Assembly (NCBI RefSeq): GCF_036320965.1
Contig: NC_092241.1
Span: 22,367,517-22,431,516, forward strand
Direction of reading: 5' to 3'
DNA from: Panulirus ornatus
Taxonomy: Eukaryota; Arthropoda; Malacostraca; Decapoda; Palinuridae
Length of the DNA stretch: 64,000 bases
The notes below the pieces were generated by a model, which had not been told where the DNA came from, did not search any database, and saw only the letters and a program-made list of their open reading frames with translations. A program made the position numbers and the translations under genes. Shown here one piece after another: positions 1 through 19,416 of this stretch (positions are counted from its first letter, which is position 1; each line of letters starts with the position of its first letter).

Positions 1-3000
1 AGAATCTGTCTTCAGCTGAAGGAAATCCTTCTATGCTGAGGGAGAATCTGTCTTCAGCTGAAGGAAATCCTTCTATGCTGAGGGAGAATCTGTCTTCAGC
101 TGAAGGAAATCCTTCTATGCTGAGGGAGAATCTGTCTTCAGCTGAAGGAAATCCTTCTATGCTGAGGGAGAATCTGTCTTCAGCTGAAGGAAATCCTTCT
201 ATGCTGAGGGAGAATCTGTCTTCAGCTGAAGGAAATCCTTCTATGCTGAGGGAGAATCTGTCTTCAGCTGAAGGAAATCCTTCTATGCTGAGGGAGAATC
301 TGTCTTCAGCTGAAGGAAATCCTTCTATGCTGAGGGAGAATCTGTCTTCAGCTGAAGGAAATCCTTCTATGCTGAGGGAGAATCTGTCTTCAGCTGAAGG
401 AAATCCTTCTATGCTGAGGGAGAATCTGTCTTCAGCTGAAGGAAATCCTTCTATGCTGAGGGAGAATCTGTCTTCAGCTGAAGGAAATCCTTCTATGCTG
501 AGGGAGAATCTGTCTTCAGCTGAAGGAAATCCTTCTATGCTGAGGGAGAATCTGTCTTCAGCTGAAGGAAATCCTTCTATGCTGAGGGAGAATCTGTCTT
601 CAGCTGAAGGAAATCCTTCTATGCTGAGGGAGAATCTGTCTTCAGCTGAAGGAAATCCTTCTATGCTGAGGGAGAATCTGTCTTCAGCTGAAGGAAATCC
701 TTCTATGCTGAGGGAGAATCTGTCTTCAGCTGAAGGAAATCCTTCTATGCTGAGGGAGAATCTGTCTTCAGCTGAAGGAAATCCTTCTATGCTGAGGGAG
801 AATCTGTCTTCAGCTGAAGGAAATCCTTCTATGCTGAGGGAGAATCTGTCTTCAGCTGAAGGAAATCCTTCTATGCTGAGGGAGAATCTGTCTTCAGCTG
901 AAGGAAATCCTTCTATGCTGAGGGAGAATCTGTCTTCAGCTGAAGGAAATCCTTCTATGCTGAGGGAGAATCTGTCTTCAGCTGAAGGAAATCCTTCTAT
1001 GCTGAGGGAGAATCTGTCTTCAGCTGAAGGAAATCCTTCTATGCTGAGGGAGAATCTGTCTTCAGCTGAAGGAAATCCTTCTATGCTGAGGGAGAATCTG
1101 TCTTCAGCTGAAGGAAATCCTTCTATGCTGAGGGAGAATCTGTCTTCAGCTGAAGGAAATCCTTCTATGCTGAGGGAGAATCTGTCTTCAGCTGAAGGAA
1201 ATCCTTCTATGCTGAGGGAGAATCTGTCTTCAGCTGAAGGAAATCCTTCTATGCTGAGGGAGAATCTGTCTTCAGCTGAAGGAAATCCTTCTATGCTGAG
1301 GGAGAATCTGTCTTCAGCTGAAGGAAATCCTTCTATGCTGAGGGAGAATCTGTCTTCAGCTGAAGGAAATCCTTCTATGCTGAGGGAGAATCTGTCTTCA
1401 GCTGAAGGAAATCCTTCTATGCTGAGGGAGAATCTGTCTTCAGCTGAAGGAAATCCTTCTATGCTGAGGGAGAATCTGTCTTCAGCTGAAGGAAATCCTT
1501 CTATGCTGAGGGAGAATCTGTCTTCAGCTGAAGGAAATCCTTCTATGCTGAGGGAGAATCTGTCTTCAGCTGAAGGAAATCCTTCTATGCTGAGGGAGAA
1601 TCTGTCTTCAGCTGAAGGAAATCCTTCTATGCTGAGGGAGAATCTGTCTTCAGCTGAAGGAAATCCTTCTATGCTGAGGGAGAATCTGTCTTCAGCTGAA
1701 GGAAATCCTTCTATGCTGAGGGAGAATCTGTCTTCAGCTGAAGGAAATCCTTCTATGCTGAGGGAGAATCTGTCTTCAGCTGAAGGAAATCCTTCTATGC
1801 TGAGGGAGAATCTGTCTTCAGCTGAAGGAAATCCTTCTATGCTGAGGGAGAATCTGTCTTCAGCTGAAGGAAATCCTTCTATGCTGAGGGAGAATCTGTC
1901 TTCAGCTGAAGGAAATCCTTCTATGCTGAGGGAGAATCTGTCTTCAGCTGAAGGAAATCCTTCTATGCTGAGGGAGAATCTGTCTTCAGCTGAAGGAAAT
2001 CCTTCTATGCTGAGGGAGAATCTGTCTTCAGCTGAAGGAAATCCTTCTATGCTGAGGGAGAATCTGTCTTCAGCTGAAGGAAATCCTTCTATGCTGAGGG
2101 AGAATCTGTCTTCAGCTGAAGGAAATCCTTCTATGCTGAGGGAGAATCTGTCTTCAGCTGAAGGAAATCCTTCTATGCTGAGGGAGAATCTGTCTTCAGC
2201 TGAAGGAAATCCTTCTATGCTGAGGGAGAATCTGTCTTCAGCTGAAGGAAATCCTTCTATGCTGAGGGAGAATCTGTCTTCAGCTGAAGGAAATCCTTCT
2301 ATGCTGAGGGAGAATCTGTCTTCAGCTGAAGGAAATCCTTCTATGCTGAGGGAGAATCTGTCTTCAGCTGAAGGAAATCCTTCTATGCTGAGGGAGAATC
2401 TGTCTTCAGCTGAAGGAAATCCTTCTATGCTGAGGGAGAATCTGTCTTCAGCTGAAGGAAATCCTTCTATGCTGAGGGAGAATCTGTCTTCAGCTGAAGG
2501 AAATCCTTCTATGCTGAGGGAGAATCTGTCTTCAGCTGAAGGAAATCCTTCTATGCTGAGGGAGAATCTGTCTTCAGCTGAAGGAAATCCTTCTATGCTG
2601 AGGGAGAATCTGTCTTCAGCTGAAGGAAATCCTTCTATGCTGAGGGAGAATCTGTCTTCAGCTGAAGGAAATCCTTCTATGCTGAGGGAGAATCTGTCTT
2701 CAGCTGAAGGAAATCCTTCTATGCTGAGGGAGAATCTGTCTTCAGCTGAAGGAAATCCTTCTATGCTGAGGGAGAATCTGTCTTCAGCTGAAGGAAATCC
2801 TTCTATGCTGAGGGAGAATCTGTCTTCAGCTGAAGGAAATCCTTCTATGCTGAGGGAGAATCTGTCTTCAGCTGAAGGAAATCCTTCTATGCTGAGGGAG
2901 AATCTGTCTTCAGCTGAAGGAAATCCTTCTATGCTGAGGGAGAATCTGTCTTCAGCTGAAGGAAATCCTTCTATGCTGAGGGAGAATCTGTCTTCAGCTG

Positions 3001-4022
3001 AAGGAAATCCTTCTATGCTGAGGGAGAATCTGTCTTCAGCTGAAGGAAATCCTTCTATGCTGAGGGAGAATCTGTCTTCAGCTGAAGGAAATCCTTCTAT
3101 GCTGAGGGAGAATCTGTCTTCAGCTGAAGGAAATCCTTCTATGCTGAGGGAGAATCTGTCTTCAGCTGAAGGAAATCCTTCTATGCTGAGGGAGAATCTG
3201 TCTTCAGCTGAAGGAAATCCTTCTATGCTGAGGGAGAATCTGTCTTCAGCTGAAGGAAATCCTTCTATGCTGAGGGAGAATCTGTCTTCAGCTGAAGGAA
3301 ATCCTTCTATGCTGAGGGAGAATCTGTCTTCAGCTGAAGGAAATCCTTCTATGCTGAGGGAGAATCTGTCTTCAGCTGAAGGAAATCCTTCTATGCTGAG
3401 GGAGAATCTGTCTTCAGCTGAAGGAAATCCTTCTATGCTGAGGGAGAATCTGTCTTCAGCTGAAGGAAATCCTTCTATGCTGAGGGAGAATCTGTCTTCA
3501 GCTGAAGGAAATCCTTCTATGCTGAGGGAGAATCTGTCTTCAGCTGAAGGAAATCCTTCTATGCTGAGGGAGAATCTGTCTTCAGCTGAAGGAAATCCTT
3601 CTATGCTGAGGGAGAATCTGTCTTCAGCTGAAGGAAATCCTTCTATGCTGAGGGAGAATCTGTCTTCAGCTGAAGGAAATCCTTCTATGCTGAGGGAGAA
3701 TCTGTCTTCAGCTGAAGGAAATCCTTCTATGCTGAGGGAGAATCTGTCTTCAGCTGAAGGAAATCCTTCTATGCTGAGGGAGAATCTGTCTTCAGCTGAA
3801 GGAAATCCTTCTATGCTGAGGGAGAATCTGTCTTCAGCTGAAGGAAATCCTTCTATGCTGAGGGAGAATCTGTCTTCAGCTGAAGGAAATCCTTCTATGC
3901 TGAGGGAGAATCTGTCTTCAGCTGAAGGAAATCCTTCTATGCTGAGGGAGAATCTGTCTTCAGCTGAAGGAAATCCTTCTATGCTGAGGGAGAATCTGTC
4001 TTCAGCTGAAGGAAATCCTCGT
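1..4022. repeat. 42-bp satellite array, about 95 near-identical units
   Basis: The 42-bp unit begins ATGCTGAGGGAGAATCTG and contains the 12-bp palindrome CTTCAGCTGAAG. It repeats without visible change until the last unit, which diverges at about 4019. The array starts before the window. Because 42 is a multiple of three, one plus-strand frame stays open for 1331 codons (14-residue period, 33-4028). One minus-strand frame is also open but has no ATG. Nothing else suggests a gene: there is no leader, no sequence variation typical of a selected repeat protein, and no flanking coding sequence. I treat it as satellite DNA. A low-complexity repeat protein is the unlikely alternative. Confidence 0.95.
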
Positions 4023-4289
4023 AGCTGAGCGAAGCAAAATTTCAAATTGCCTTATAACTTGAAGAGATTCTTTTTTCTCTCTTCTTTTTGAGGCCCGGTA
4101 GAGGTCGGCGTGTTGACCACGTGGTACAGGTGGTTATAGTCACGTCAGGTCAATTACATGTAACATGAGGAGGTCAGACTGAATTGCATTACCAACCCAT
4201 CAGGGATGCAGATCAAGGGGCTCCTCACACCTCGGTCTAGAACTAGCCGGTCACCAGATCACACCAGACTCGTGCACATATCATACGAA
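4023..4289. other. Spacer between the satellite and a decayed LINE
   Basis: This is unique-looking sequence with a T-rich run near 4068-4092. I see no gene or recognisable repeat. It may include the decayed 5' part of the LINE that follows. Confidence 0.4.
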
Positions 4290-4297
4290 GAAATGTA

Positions 4298-4552
4298 ATG
4301 GACTCATCCGAAACATATGAACTGCATTGCTTGGTTAACACTGAACACGTTAACACTGAACACGTTAACACTAAAAATGTTGATATCATTTTAACAGAAA
4401 CATTTTTGAGCACGAAAAACAAAGATCTGATCAGAGAGCACAATTTGTCAGGCCACAAATTATTTGTAAGGAACAAAGACGGTCGAGGAGGCGGAACTGC
4501 ACTGGATGTAAAATCTAATATGAACTCCATCGCAGTTCAGACGACAACATAG
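4298..4552 (+). pseudogene. LINE endonuclease (AP-endonuclease-like) fragment
   Basis: The 84-residue open stretch resembles the N-terminal part of an apurinic-endonuclease-like domain of a CR1/jockey LINE. In active elements this domain nicks the target DNA to prime reverse transcription. The segment DIILTETFLSTKNKD carries the expected acidic residue of the TET motif, and FVRNKDGRGGGTAL matches the usual R-rich, glycine-rich block. A 15-bp unit is repeated about three times in frame (4336-4380, NTEHV/NTEHV/NTKNV), just before the TET motif. The next block (4570-4650, IYTRPSQPADL) continues the domain in another frame. It is a relic. Confidence 0.65.
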
Positions 4553-5299
4553 AATCATCCAAACTTTACATGAACGTCATATATACACGGCCGAGTCAGC
4601 CAGCAGATCTTTACACTGTCATGTACGACAGTTTACAACTCGCATCCCTAACTTTAAAAGGGTTTAATGGATTGATCGACGCATTAACGAGTCTCACCCT
4701 TGTTGGTTCATGCTCATGGGAATTATGGGCCAGATTTTATGCATCACCTTATGCATCAACAACACACATTCATTCCCATGCACGACAGAGACAATAGCGC
4801 CAACATCAAGCGTGAATGGTACTCCTCAGATATCGCAAAGGCTATGAGGCGCAGAAATGAATTCTGTAAGCTTAAGAAATCAGACAATGACCTAGATGTT
4901 TCAATGCTACATTGTATTGTTAAGAGGGACACGAAAAGACGTATCAAGCGAGCAAGAGAGTATGAACTGAGTACTGCAAGAGACAGTAATAGAGATCCTA
5001 AAAGATTTTATATATAAATTAGTAATGAGAAACATATAAGGAGTGGGACAGAACCCTTAGCAAACGAAGTTGGGGAACTCATTGTGAATAAGAAAAGCAT
5101 AGCAACAACCCTGAACAAGTTCAAGTTCTTAGTTTTGGTTTCACACAAGTAACAAGAATTTTGAGACAGTTTTAAATAGCACTGACACGATTTACCGTCG
5201 CTGTTACAGAAGTACTAATACAGATAAAATGAAAACTAATTGTAGTCCCGGTTCTGATCGTTTTAATCCATGAATGAATTGAAACGTCAAACACAAAAT

Positions 5300-6330
5300 T
5301 GCCAAATCGTTAACCTATATTTTATATAAATCTCTTCAAGATGGAATAGTCACGCAGGACTGGAGACTGGCAGACGTCATCTCTACATACTAAGAGGAAA
5401 GCTGTAAAATGCCTGGTAATTACCGTCCTATTTCCCTCACATCAAATATCAGTAAACTTCTGGAGTCGATTATCTGGGATGAAATCGTAGCCTTCCTGAA
5501 ACAACACAGATGATTTTGAATGGCACACGTCGTGTCTAACAATCTTCCTTGATTTTTTTCATAAATTATTCAATACCCACGACAAGACAGAATCAATAGA
5601 TGTTTTATTTTTGGACTTTCAAAACATTGAGCAAAGTCCTCCGTGTTAAATCAATGAATGAAGTCCAGACTTTGAGGATTACTTGTTGCATAGAAAACTG
5701 GATAGAAGGCTGGTTATGCGATGGCAGGTAGACAGTTGTAATGAATGGGGACTCATCACCGTGATCACCTATTAATAGCAGAGTTCCCCAGGGAAACGTC
5801 CTTGGTCCCATATCTTTCATTATTCATGTTAGCGATATTGACGTAAGAATGAATAACTTGGTGTCCAAAGTTGCTGATGACACAAAGATTGGCAGTGCCA
5901 TATTAACTGAAGAAGATAGGCTAAGATTACATTAGGATCTAGATAAAATCGTTGAATGGTCCACAAAATGGCAATTGCCATTTAACGTCAGTCAATCTTA
6001 GCTGTTACATGTAGGAAACCTCAGCAAAGAATTCGCTTATGAACAGATGGGCCAACAACTCCCAAAACTGTAATGAAGCTTCCAAGAAAGCTAATAAGAT
6101 GTTAGTAAGAGAAACTTTACATTTAAAAGCGAGAACGCGATATTTCCACTTTACCTGTCTAGTTAGACCACATCTCGAACATGCAGAACAATTCTAGGCC
6201 CCGACTTTAGCAAGGATATTCTTAAACTGGAAATAGTGCAGCGAAGAACAACTAAATTGATTCCTTCTTTGTGTAACAAATAATATGAGGACAAATTGCG
6301 AGAATTAAGCTTGTTCTATCTAAGCAAGAG
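5300..6330 (+). pseudogene. CR1/jockey-like reverse transcriptase remnant
   Basis: Reading across frames on the plus strand shows GNYRPISLTSNISKLLE near 5415, then a frame break. A VPQGNVLGP motif follows near 5785 (usually VPQGSVLGP), then a catalytic-box relative reading VADDTKIG near 5875 (normally YADDTK), and then KWQLPFNV. The two catalytic aspartates are still readable in the box. Numerous stops and indels separate the blocks and no frame exceeds about 100 codons, so no enzyme can be made. This is the RT part of the element that begins near 4290. Confidence 0.7.
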
Positions 6331-6600
6331 GCGTCTCTGAGGTAAGTAGATAGAATATTTTGGAATATGAGAAGGATTCAACAACGTCGATATTGAAAAT
6401 TTCTTTACAGTAGCGCTAGGACAACAAGTAAGAAGTAATGAACTAAAACTTAGAGGATGGAGAGCTAGTCTGGACAGAACAGAAATATTTCTTTACCAGC
6501 AACATTAGATAAGCTCCCAGAACATGTTATTCTGAGCATCACTCTTAATAACTTCAAAATTAGGCTTGATCATAACTTATTGTTCTTCGGTGTTGAATAA

Positions 6601-7246
<646 letters not shown>

Positions 7247-7438
7247 TTCTGTCCAGTCATACATATTTTTCTAAGGCTAAAAGCTATCATCCTGCTCTAG
7301 GTGACTGCATGTAAGCATTATCAAGGAAATGAGAAAGAAATTCCGCATGTAATGTTATCTTATTATCCCCAATAACTGGAGCAATCCCTGACGTAACCAT
7401 TACTGCAGGTCAAGTTAACTCATTAAACTAGTCAGTAT

Positions 7439-7895
7439 AAGACCAGTTTTAGAGAGGATATTATTGGAGACAGGTGTAAGCCAGTGATTTTGAGACGATA
7501 TTGTTAGAGAAAGGTGTAAGCCAGTAACTCAGAGAGGATGTATAGACAGGTGTGCGCCAGTAACTCAGAGAGGAAATAGAAACAGTTTAAGCCAGAAATT
7601 TTGAGAGGATTTTGTTAGAGCCAGGTGTAAACCGGTGATTTTCAGACGATATTGTTAGAGACATGTGCAAAACAGTAACTCAGAAAGGATATTGTTGGAT
7701 ACAGGTGTAAACCAGTAACTTAGAGGGGATATTGTTAAAGACGGATGTAAGCAAGTAACTCAGAGAAGAAATAGACAGGTGTAAGCCAGAAACTTAGGAT
7801 ATTGTCTCAGCCAGCCATAGGCTAGCAACAGAGAGGATACTTTTGACACCAGCTGTAAGTCAGTAACTTTGAGATAATATTGTCAGTCATCTATA
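7439..7895. repeat. Degenerate minisatellite, units about 45-52 bp
   Basis: About nine imperfect units share the pieces ACAGGTGTAAGCCAGTAACT and GAGAGGATATTGTTAGAG, with frequent short deletions. It is an old tandem array. I see no coding signal in it. Confidence 0.8.
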
Positions 7896-7945
7896 TGCCT
7901 GTAGCATCAAATGTTCAGACGAACTGGTATTTCTCTTGATCATGT

Positions 7946-8060
7946 ATACATTCACATACAAGTCGTGGATACATTCACTTACAAGTCGTGGATACATTCA
8001 CTTACAAGTCGTGGATACATTCACTTACAAGTCGTGGATACATTCACTTACAAGTCGTGG
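7946..8060. repeat. 23-bp tandem repeat, 5 copies
   Basis: The unit contains TTCACTTACAAGTCGTGG. Five copies lie head to tail; the first differs by one base and the other four are identical, so the expansion is recent. Confidence 0.97.
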
Positions 8061-9150
8061 AGGCTAAGTAATTCCGTCAGTGGCCTCAAATACGTCGAGT
8101 TATGAGCGTTACCTTCCCAGTTCAGGAGCCACCATGATATAAAGACCAGCTGCCACTAATTTAGGTATTAGCTAATAAGTTAATAAATCCCATAATAACC
8201 CGAAGTTTGGAGCGGGGAACGAGGCGCATATAGGCAAACACGACATAAGGCTAGATTTAAGCCAGGGTTAAGTAAATATTTCCAGTATCTTAAGCTATAT
8301 ATAGACTCATGTGATATTGGAAAAAAATGATATAACTATTTTTAGAGAAGGTTATCACATTTTCCAAATTATGGTTGATTTTTTTGAGGGTGGGTGGGTG
8401 GGAGGGGGGGGGGGCTCAGAGGTATTCAAGGTTCCTTAATCAAGGTCATTCTCTTCTTACATGACTCTCGCATGTGTGATGCTTGTGCACAATGTGGGAA
8501 ACCACTATATCTCTAGGATCTTAATGTGAAGGCAAGTTGCTATACCCGAGTCTCTACTTTAGCGTAGCTGACTAAGACGCGATGAGGGACAAGCCATTCA
8601 TAAGAGCGGAACATATTCCCAGATGTGAGCAGGATTATGTATCGTGAAGGGAACTGCGGTGTTTTCCTTCCTTTATCTCTAAGATTTACAGCGTTCTGTT
8701 TATTTTTAAATACTTCGCTTAAAGTCCCCGACTTACATTTTTCTGTGCCTCCTGGGTCATATTGACAATTTGCAAGGTATTCTTTTTGCATTATTTATAC
8801 ACCACCTTTCCGCTGCCGCCACGCTATTCTGTGAGTTTCTGATACTTCCACTATCACAAACGGACTCGAAAGGAACCAATGGTCTGTTGCTGTTTGTGCT
8901 TCTTTCTATTCTTTTGTATTCTTTGTTTACGGGTCGCTTCTTCGACGTCCCTATGATCACTCATCTCTGATATTTGATTACTCTGATATCATTCTCTTTT
9001 ACTCTTTCTTTCTCCCTCTCTTTCCCTTTCTCTCTTTATCTCACTCCCTCTTATCAGTGCATCACTTCACCACACCTTCATCATAGCTGCGGCAGTAAGT
9101 GTCATCAGCACAACTTCGTGTGTACCGTACACAAGACGAAGATGCCAACA
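8061..9150. other. No gene seen; G-run and CT-rich patch
   Basis: A G-rich tract lies at about 8388-8416 and includes a run of 11-12 G. A pyrimidine-rich patch lies at 8990-9050. Open frames of 64-123 codons here carry no recognised domain and overlap on opposite strands. Confidence 0.45.
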
Positions 9151-9234
9151 GTCTTCTCCCGAGCCATATTCTATCAACAGCTGTACGTATTCGTCTTCTC
9201 CCGAGCCATATTCTATCTACAGCTGTACGTATTC
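9151..9234. repeat. 42-bp direct duplication, 2 copies
   Basis: Two adjacent 42-bp units (9151-9192 and 9193-9234) differ by one base (TATCAACAG versus TATCTACAG). The unit shares only its length with the array at the left edge; the sequence is different. Confidence 0.95.
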
Positions 9235-10399
9235 AGAGCCACTAAGACGCCATCCACTGCTTGGCATCTGACCTTTGGTGATGTGGTAACGGACGACGTC
9301 GAGTTCCACCTCATCTCTGCCTCACGTGTCCTCAGCCTCACCTGAACTTTGATGTATTTGTATTATATGTTTTCTGTGGGACTGACCTGCAGCCCTTTAC
9401 CACTCTTACGATGTTTTGAATAAGAAAATGGGTCAGTGTCCTGGCAACCGTTTCCGTAATTTCTTCCCAGGATTGTGTTGATTACCCGAAGCGATGAAGC
9501 CAAGACTGACTAGTGATTTAGATAGCCACTCACATAGAAATGCCAACAAACTGATCATTACTTCCCAGGAGATTCATTCCACCATGGGTATTCATATACT
9601 GCAGGCCATTAAACTACTAATATATCCTCTAACTATTACTGAAGCCATCACGACCTGATACAGGCTCAGTCATCGTATAATTGACGCTTGTCCAAATCTT
9701 GTATTCCAGTTTATTTCATAGTGGTCTTGAAAGATTCGAAATAATGATCACTTGAGACTAAGTCATTGCTCAGAAACTACGTTAATCAGACATTTGTTGA
9801 AATTTACCAACGAGCAACATAGTTCCAGTGGCCATTGAGAAAGCATCTTTGAATAGTCCTGAACTGGTTAAGCGCTTCCTAAAAGCTGAGGCCACTGACA
9901 ACACCCCAGACATAACTTACAACAGGCCAGCATTATAGTGGGAGCGTTGTTGCAAACACCTCCTGCAGATATCAACCATCCACAACCACACACAGTGCAA
10001 TACACCGTATGATAATGTGTTCTTCGGCTCGCCAAAAATGAAGGGCGGTATACTTTGACATCTTCATATATGGAAAGGTGTTCCTTCCAACGCGCCAACC
10101 TGCTTCCTCAGAGCTGTAGATTGGTAACACTCGTCCCTTCCTTCACCTGCCCACTTTGTTCAGTCTGCACTGTATTAAAAGAATTATCTGGTGTCGCAAA
10201 AATGACTAAAATCTTATATCTTACCTAGTATGATCAGCGCCAGTCCTGGGGTTCTATAGTATGTTAAGCAAGTGAGTTTAAGAAGCATCAGAGGCAGGCG
10301 AAGACTATCCTGGGAAACTCAAATATATTGAGGCTTTTCAAGGGCCATTCTGTTATCAGCCTCTTCAGACAGAGGACTGTAGTATAGATCTGGAAAACC
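9235..10399. other. No recognisable feature
   Basis: The sequence looks unique. I see no convincing open frame, no RNA gene and no repeat in this stretch. Confidence 0.4.
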
Positions 10400-10822
10400 A
10401 AAAGGAGTGTGCTGGAATGGTACTGGCATATGGAGATAGTGAGAGAAGAGAGGTTGACAAAGAGGAAATATGTGTAAAAAGTGGAGGAGAGAAGAAGGGG
10501 AGAACAAATTGAAATCTAATAATAGTGTCACAAATATTTCAAGTGATCAGGGCCTAAACATTCAGAGGAGCAAAAAGCGTGCACGGGATTGAGTGATTAA
10601 GAACAAGGTGGTATACAGGGGTCGACATGCTGTCAGCTGACTGAGCCAGGGTATTTGAAGTGACCAGGGTAGACCATGGAATGGTCTGTGGGACCTAGTT
10701 GTGGATAAGAGGCTGTGGTTTCAGGGCGTTACACATGAGAGCTAGAGAATGGATGTGAGCAAATACTGCTACGTGTATTCCTTACTAACCCGTGGGAAAC
10801 GGCGATCGAGTATCAAGAAAAT
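10400..10822 (+). mobile_element. Old, diverged RTE LINE 3' end
   Basis: The sequence can be aligned by eye with the 3' ends of younger copies. It shows the stretch matching the C-terminal KWFGHMER region (10410-10450), the block around GGTATACAGGGGTCGACATG (10610-10630), then TAGACCATGGAATGG and a decayed 3' untranslated region. It ends in a variant of the GGGAAATGGCGAATAGTATG tail (about 10790-10822), followed by (TA)n. It carries many substitutions, so it is an older insertion than the copies to its right. Its tail matches that of the short elements better than that of the younger LINE copies. Confidence 0.7.
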
Positions 10823-10828
10823 TATGAT

Positions 10829-10950
<122 letters not shown>

Positions 10951-11002
10951 TATATGTATATGCATATATGTATATATATATATTATGTTTTTTTTATTAT
11001 TA

Positions 11003-13118
<2,116 letters not shown>

Positions 13119-13135
<17 letters not shown>

Positions 13136-13895
13136 TTATACTTTGTCGCTGTCTCCCGCGTTTGCGAGGTAGCGCAAGGAAACAGACGAAAGAAATGGCC
13201 CACCCCCCCCCCCATACACATGTACATACACACGTCCACACACGCAAATATACATACCTACACAGCTTTCCATGGTTTACCCCAGACGCTTCACATGCCT
13301 TGCTTCAATCCACTGACAGCACGTCAACCCCTGTATACCACATGACTCCAATTCACTCTATTTCTTGCCCTCCTTTCACCCTCCTGCATGTTCAGGCCCC
13401 GATCACACAAAATCTTTTTCACTCCATCTTTCCACCTCCAATTTGGTCTCCCTCTTCTCCTCGTTCCCTCCACCTCCGACACATATATCCTCTTGGTCAA
13501 TCTCTCCTCACTCATTCTCTCCATGTGCCCAAACCATTTCAAAACACCCTCTTCTGCTCTCTCAACCACGCTCTTTTTATTTCCACACATCTCTCTTACC
13601 CTTACGTTACTTACTCGCTCAAACCACCTCACACCACACATTGTCCTCAAACATCTCATTTCCAGCACATCCATCCTCCTGCGCACATCTCTATCCATAG
13701 CCCACGCCTCGCAACCATACAGCATTGTTGGTACCACTATTCCCTCAAACATACCCATTTTTGCTTTCCGAGATAATGTTCTCGACTTCCACACATTTTT
13801 CAAGGCTCCCAAAATTTTCGCCCCCTCCCCCACCCTATGATCCACTTCCGCTTCCATGGTTCCATCCGCTGACAGATCCACTCCCAGATATCTAT
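13119..13895 (-). mobile_element. RTE LINE 3' fragment, short 3' UTR type
   Basis: A minus-strand copy with the 3' UTR (13119-13320) and the C-terminal 185 codons only. It is 5'-truncated at the LSADGTM region, where it meets the next (TA)n tract. Confidence 0.9.
13324..13881 (-). CDS. RTE LINE polyprotein C-terminal fragment, 185 aa
   Basis: This frame carries the region after the RT catalytic box of an RTE polyprotein. It runs from [20 protein letters not shown] through [15 protein letters not shown] and [17 protein letters not shown] to [15 protein letters not shown] and the natural stop near the 3' UTR. It has no catalytic RT residues, so it has no enzyme activity by itself. The frame is open, and the residues are nearly identical to the same part of the 565-residue frame at 11165-12862, which points to a closely related, recent source. 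Confidence 0.85.
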   Translation of the reverse strand: MDLSADGTMEAEVDHRVGEGAKILGALKNVWKSRTLSRKAKMGMFEGIVVPTMLYGCEAWAMDRDVRRRMDVLEMRCLRTMCGVRWFERVSNVRVREMCGNKKSVVERAEEGVLKWFGHMERMSEERLTKRIYVSEVEGTRRRGRPNWRWKDGVKKILCDRGLNMQEGERRARNRVNWSHVVYRG

Positions 13896-18413
<4,518 letters not shown>

Positions 18414-18954
18414 TCTATTTTACTTTGTCGCTGTCTCCCGCTTCAGCAAGGTGGCGCAAGGAAAAAGACGAAAGGATGGCCCAACCCAACCACGTACACA
18501 TGTATATACATACTTATCCACACAAGCAAATATACATACCTATACGTCTCAACGTATACATATATATACACACACAGACATATACATATATACACATGCA
18601 CATAATTCAAACTGTCAGCCCCTATTCATTTCCATCGACACCACGCCACACATGAAATAACAACCCCCTCTCCCCTCACGTGCGCGAGATAGCGCTAGGA
18701 AAAGACAACAAAGGCCCTATTCGTTCACACTCAGTCTCTAGCTGTCATGCAATAATGCACCGAAACCACAGCTCCCTTTCCACATCCAGGCCCCACACAA
18801 CTTTCCATGGTTTACCCCAGACGCTTTACAAGCCCTGGTTCAATCCATTGACAGCACGTCAACCCCGGTATACCAAATCCTTCTAATTCACTTTATTCCT
18901 TCCACGCCTTTCAACCCCCCTGCATATTCAGGCCCCGATCACTCAAAATCTTTT

Positions 18955-19416
18955 TCACTCCATCTTTCCACCTCCAATTTGGTCTCTGCTTCTCCTCGTT
19001 CTCTCCACCTCTGCCACATATATCCTCTTTGTCAATCTTTCCTCACTCATTCTCTCCATGTGACCAAACCATTTCAAAACACCATTTTCTGCTCTCTCAA
19101 CCACACTCTTTTTATTTCCACACATCTCTCTTACCCAATTATTACTTACTCGATCAAACCACCTCACAACACAAATTGTCCTCAAACATCTCATTTCCAG
19201 CACATCCACCCTCCTCCGCACATCTCTAACTATAGCCCACGCCTCGCAACCATATAACATTGTTGGAACCACTATTCCTTCAAACATACCCATTTTTGCT
19301 TTCCGAGATAATGTTCTCGACTTCCACAGACTCTTCAACGCTCCCAGAACTTTCGCCCTCTCCTCCACCCTATGATTCACTTCCGCTTCCATGGTTCCAT
19401 TCGTTGCCAAATCCAC
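18955..19416 (-). CDS. RTE LINE polyprotein C-terminal fragment, 153 aa
   Basis: The frame begins [19 protein letters not shown] and contains [21 protein letters not shown] and [18 protein letters not shown] change near the end moves it out of the usual [10 protein letters not shown] frame, so the natural C-terminus is lost. It is a fragment with no catalytic RT residues. Confidence 0.8.
   Translation of the reverse strand: MDLATNGTMEAEVNHRVEERAKVLGALKSLWKSRTLSRKAKMGMFEGIVVPTMLYGCEAWAIVRDVRRRVDVLEMRCLRTICVVRWFDRVSNNWVREMCGNKKSVVERAENGVLKWFGHMERMSEERLTKRIYVAEVERTRRSRDQIGGGKME

Larger units (their letters stand above)
4290..6600 (+). mobile_element. Decayed CR1/jockey-like LINE
   Basis: Short blocks in shifting plus-strand frames follow the order of a CR1/jockey-type pol gene. 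First comes an endonuclease block (4298-4552, with DIILTETFL and a RGGGTAL motif). Next are a linker rich in basic residues (4760-5017), an RT block with GNYRPISLTS (near 5415), a VPQGNVLGP block (near 5785) and an ADDTKIG block (near 5875). A tail of the form QRRTTKLIPS follows (6240-6600). Every block is separated by stops or frameshifts, so it is inactive. The clade is assigned from motif style only; related LINE clades such as jockey cannot be separated from CR1 by eye. Confidence 0.75.

Noticed and set aside
1..4022. CRISPR array
   Set aside because: The repeats are directly adjacent with no spacers, and the rest of the window is animal retroelement DNA.
33..4028. 1331-codon open frame as a giant repeat protein
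   Set aside because: It is an exact by-product of a 42-bp satellite whose length is a multiple of three. There is no unique N- or C-terminal sequence, and the last unit ends it within a few codons.
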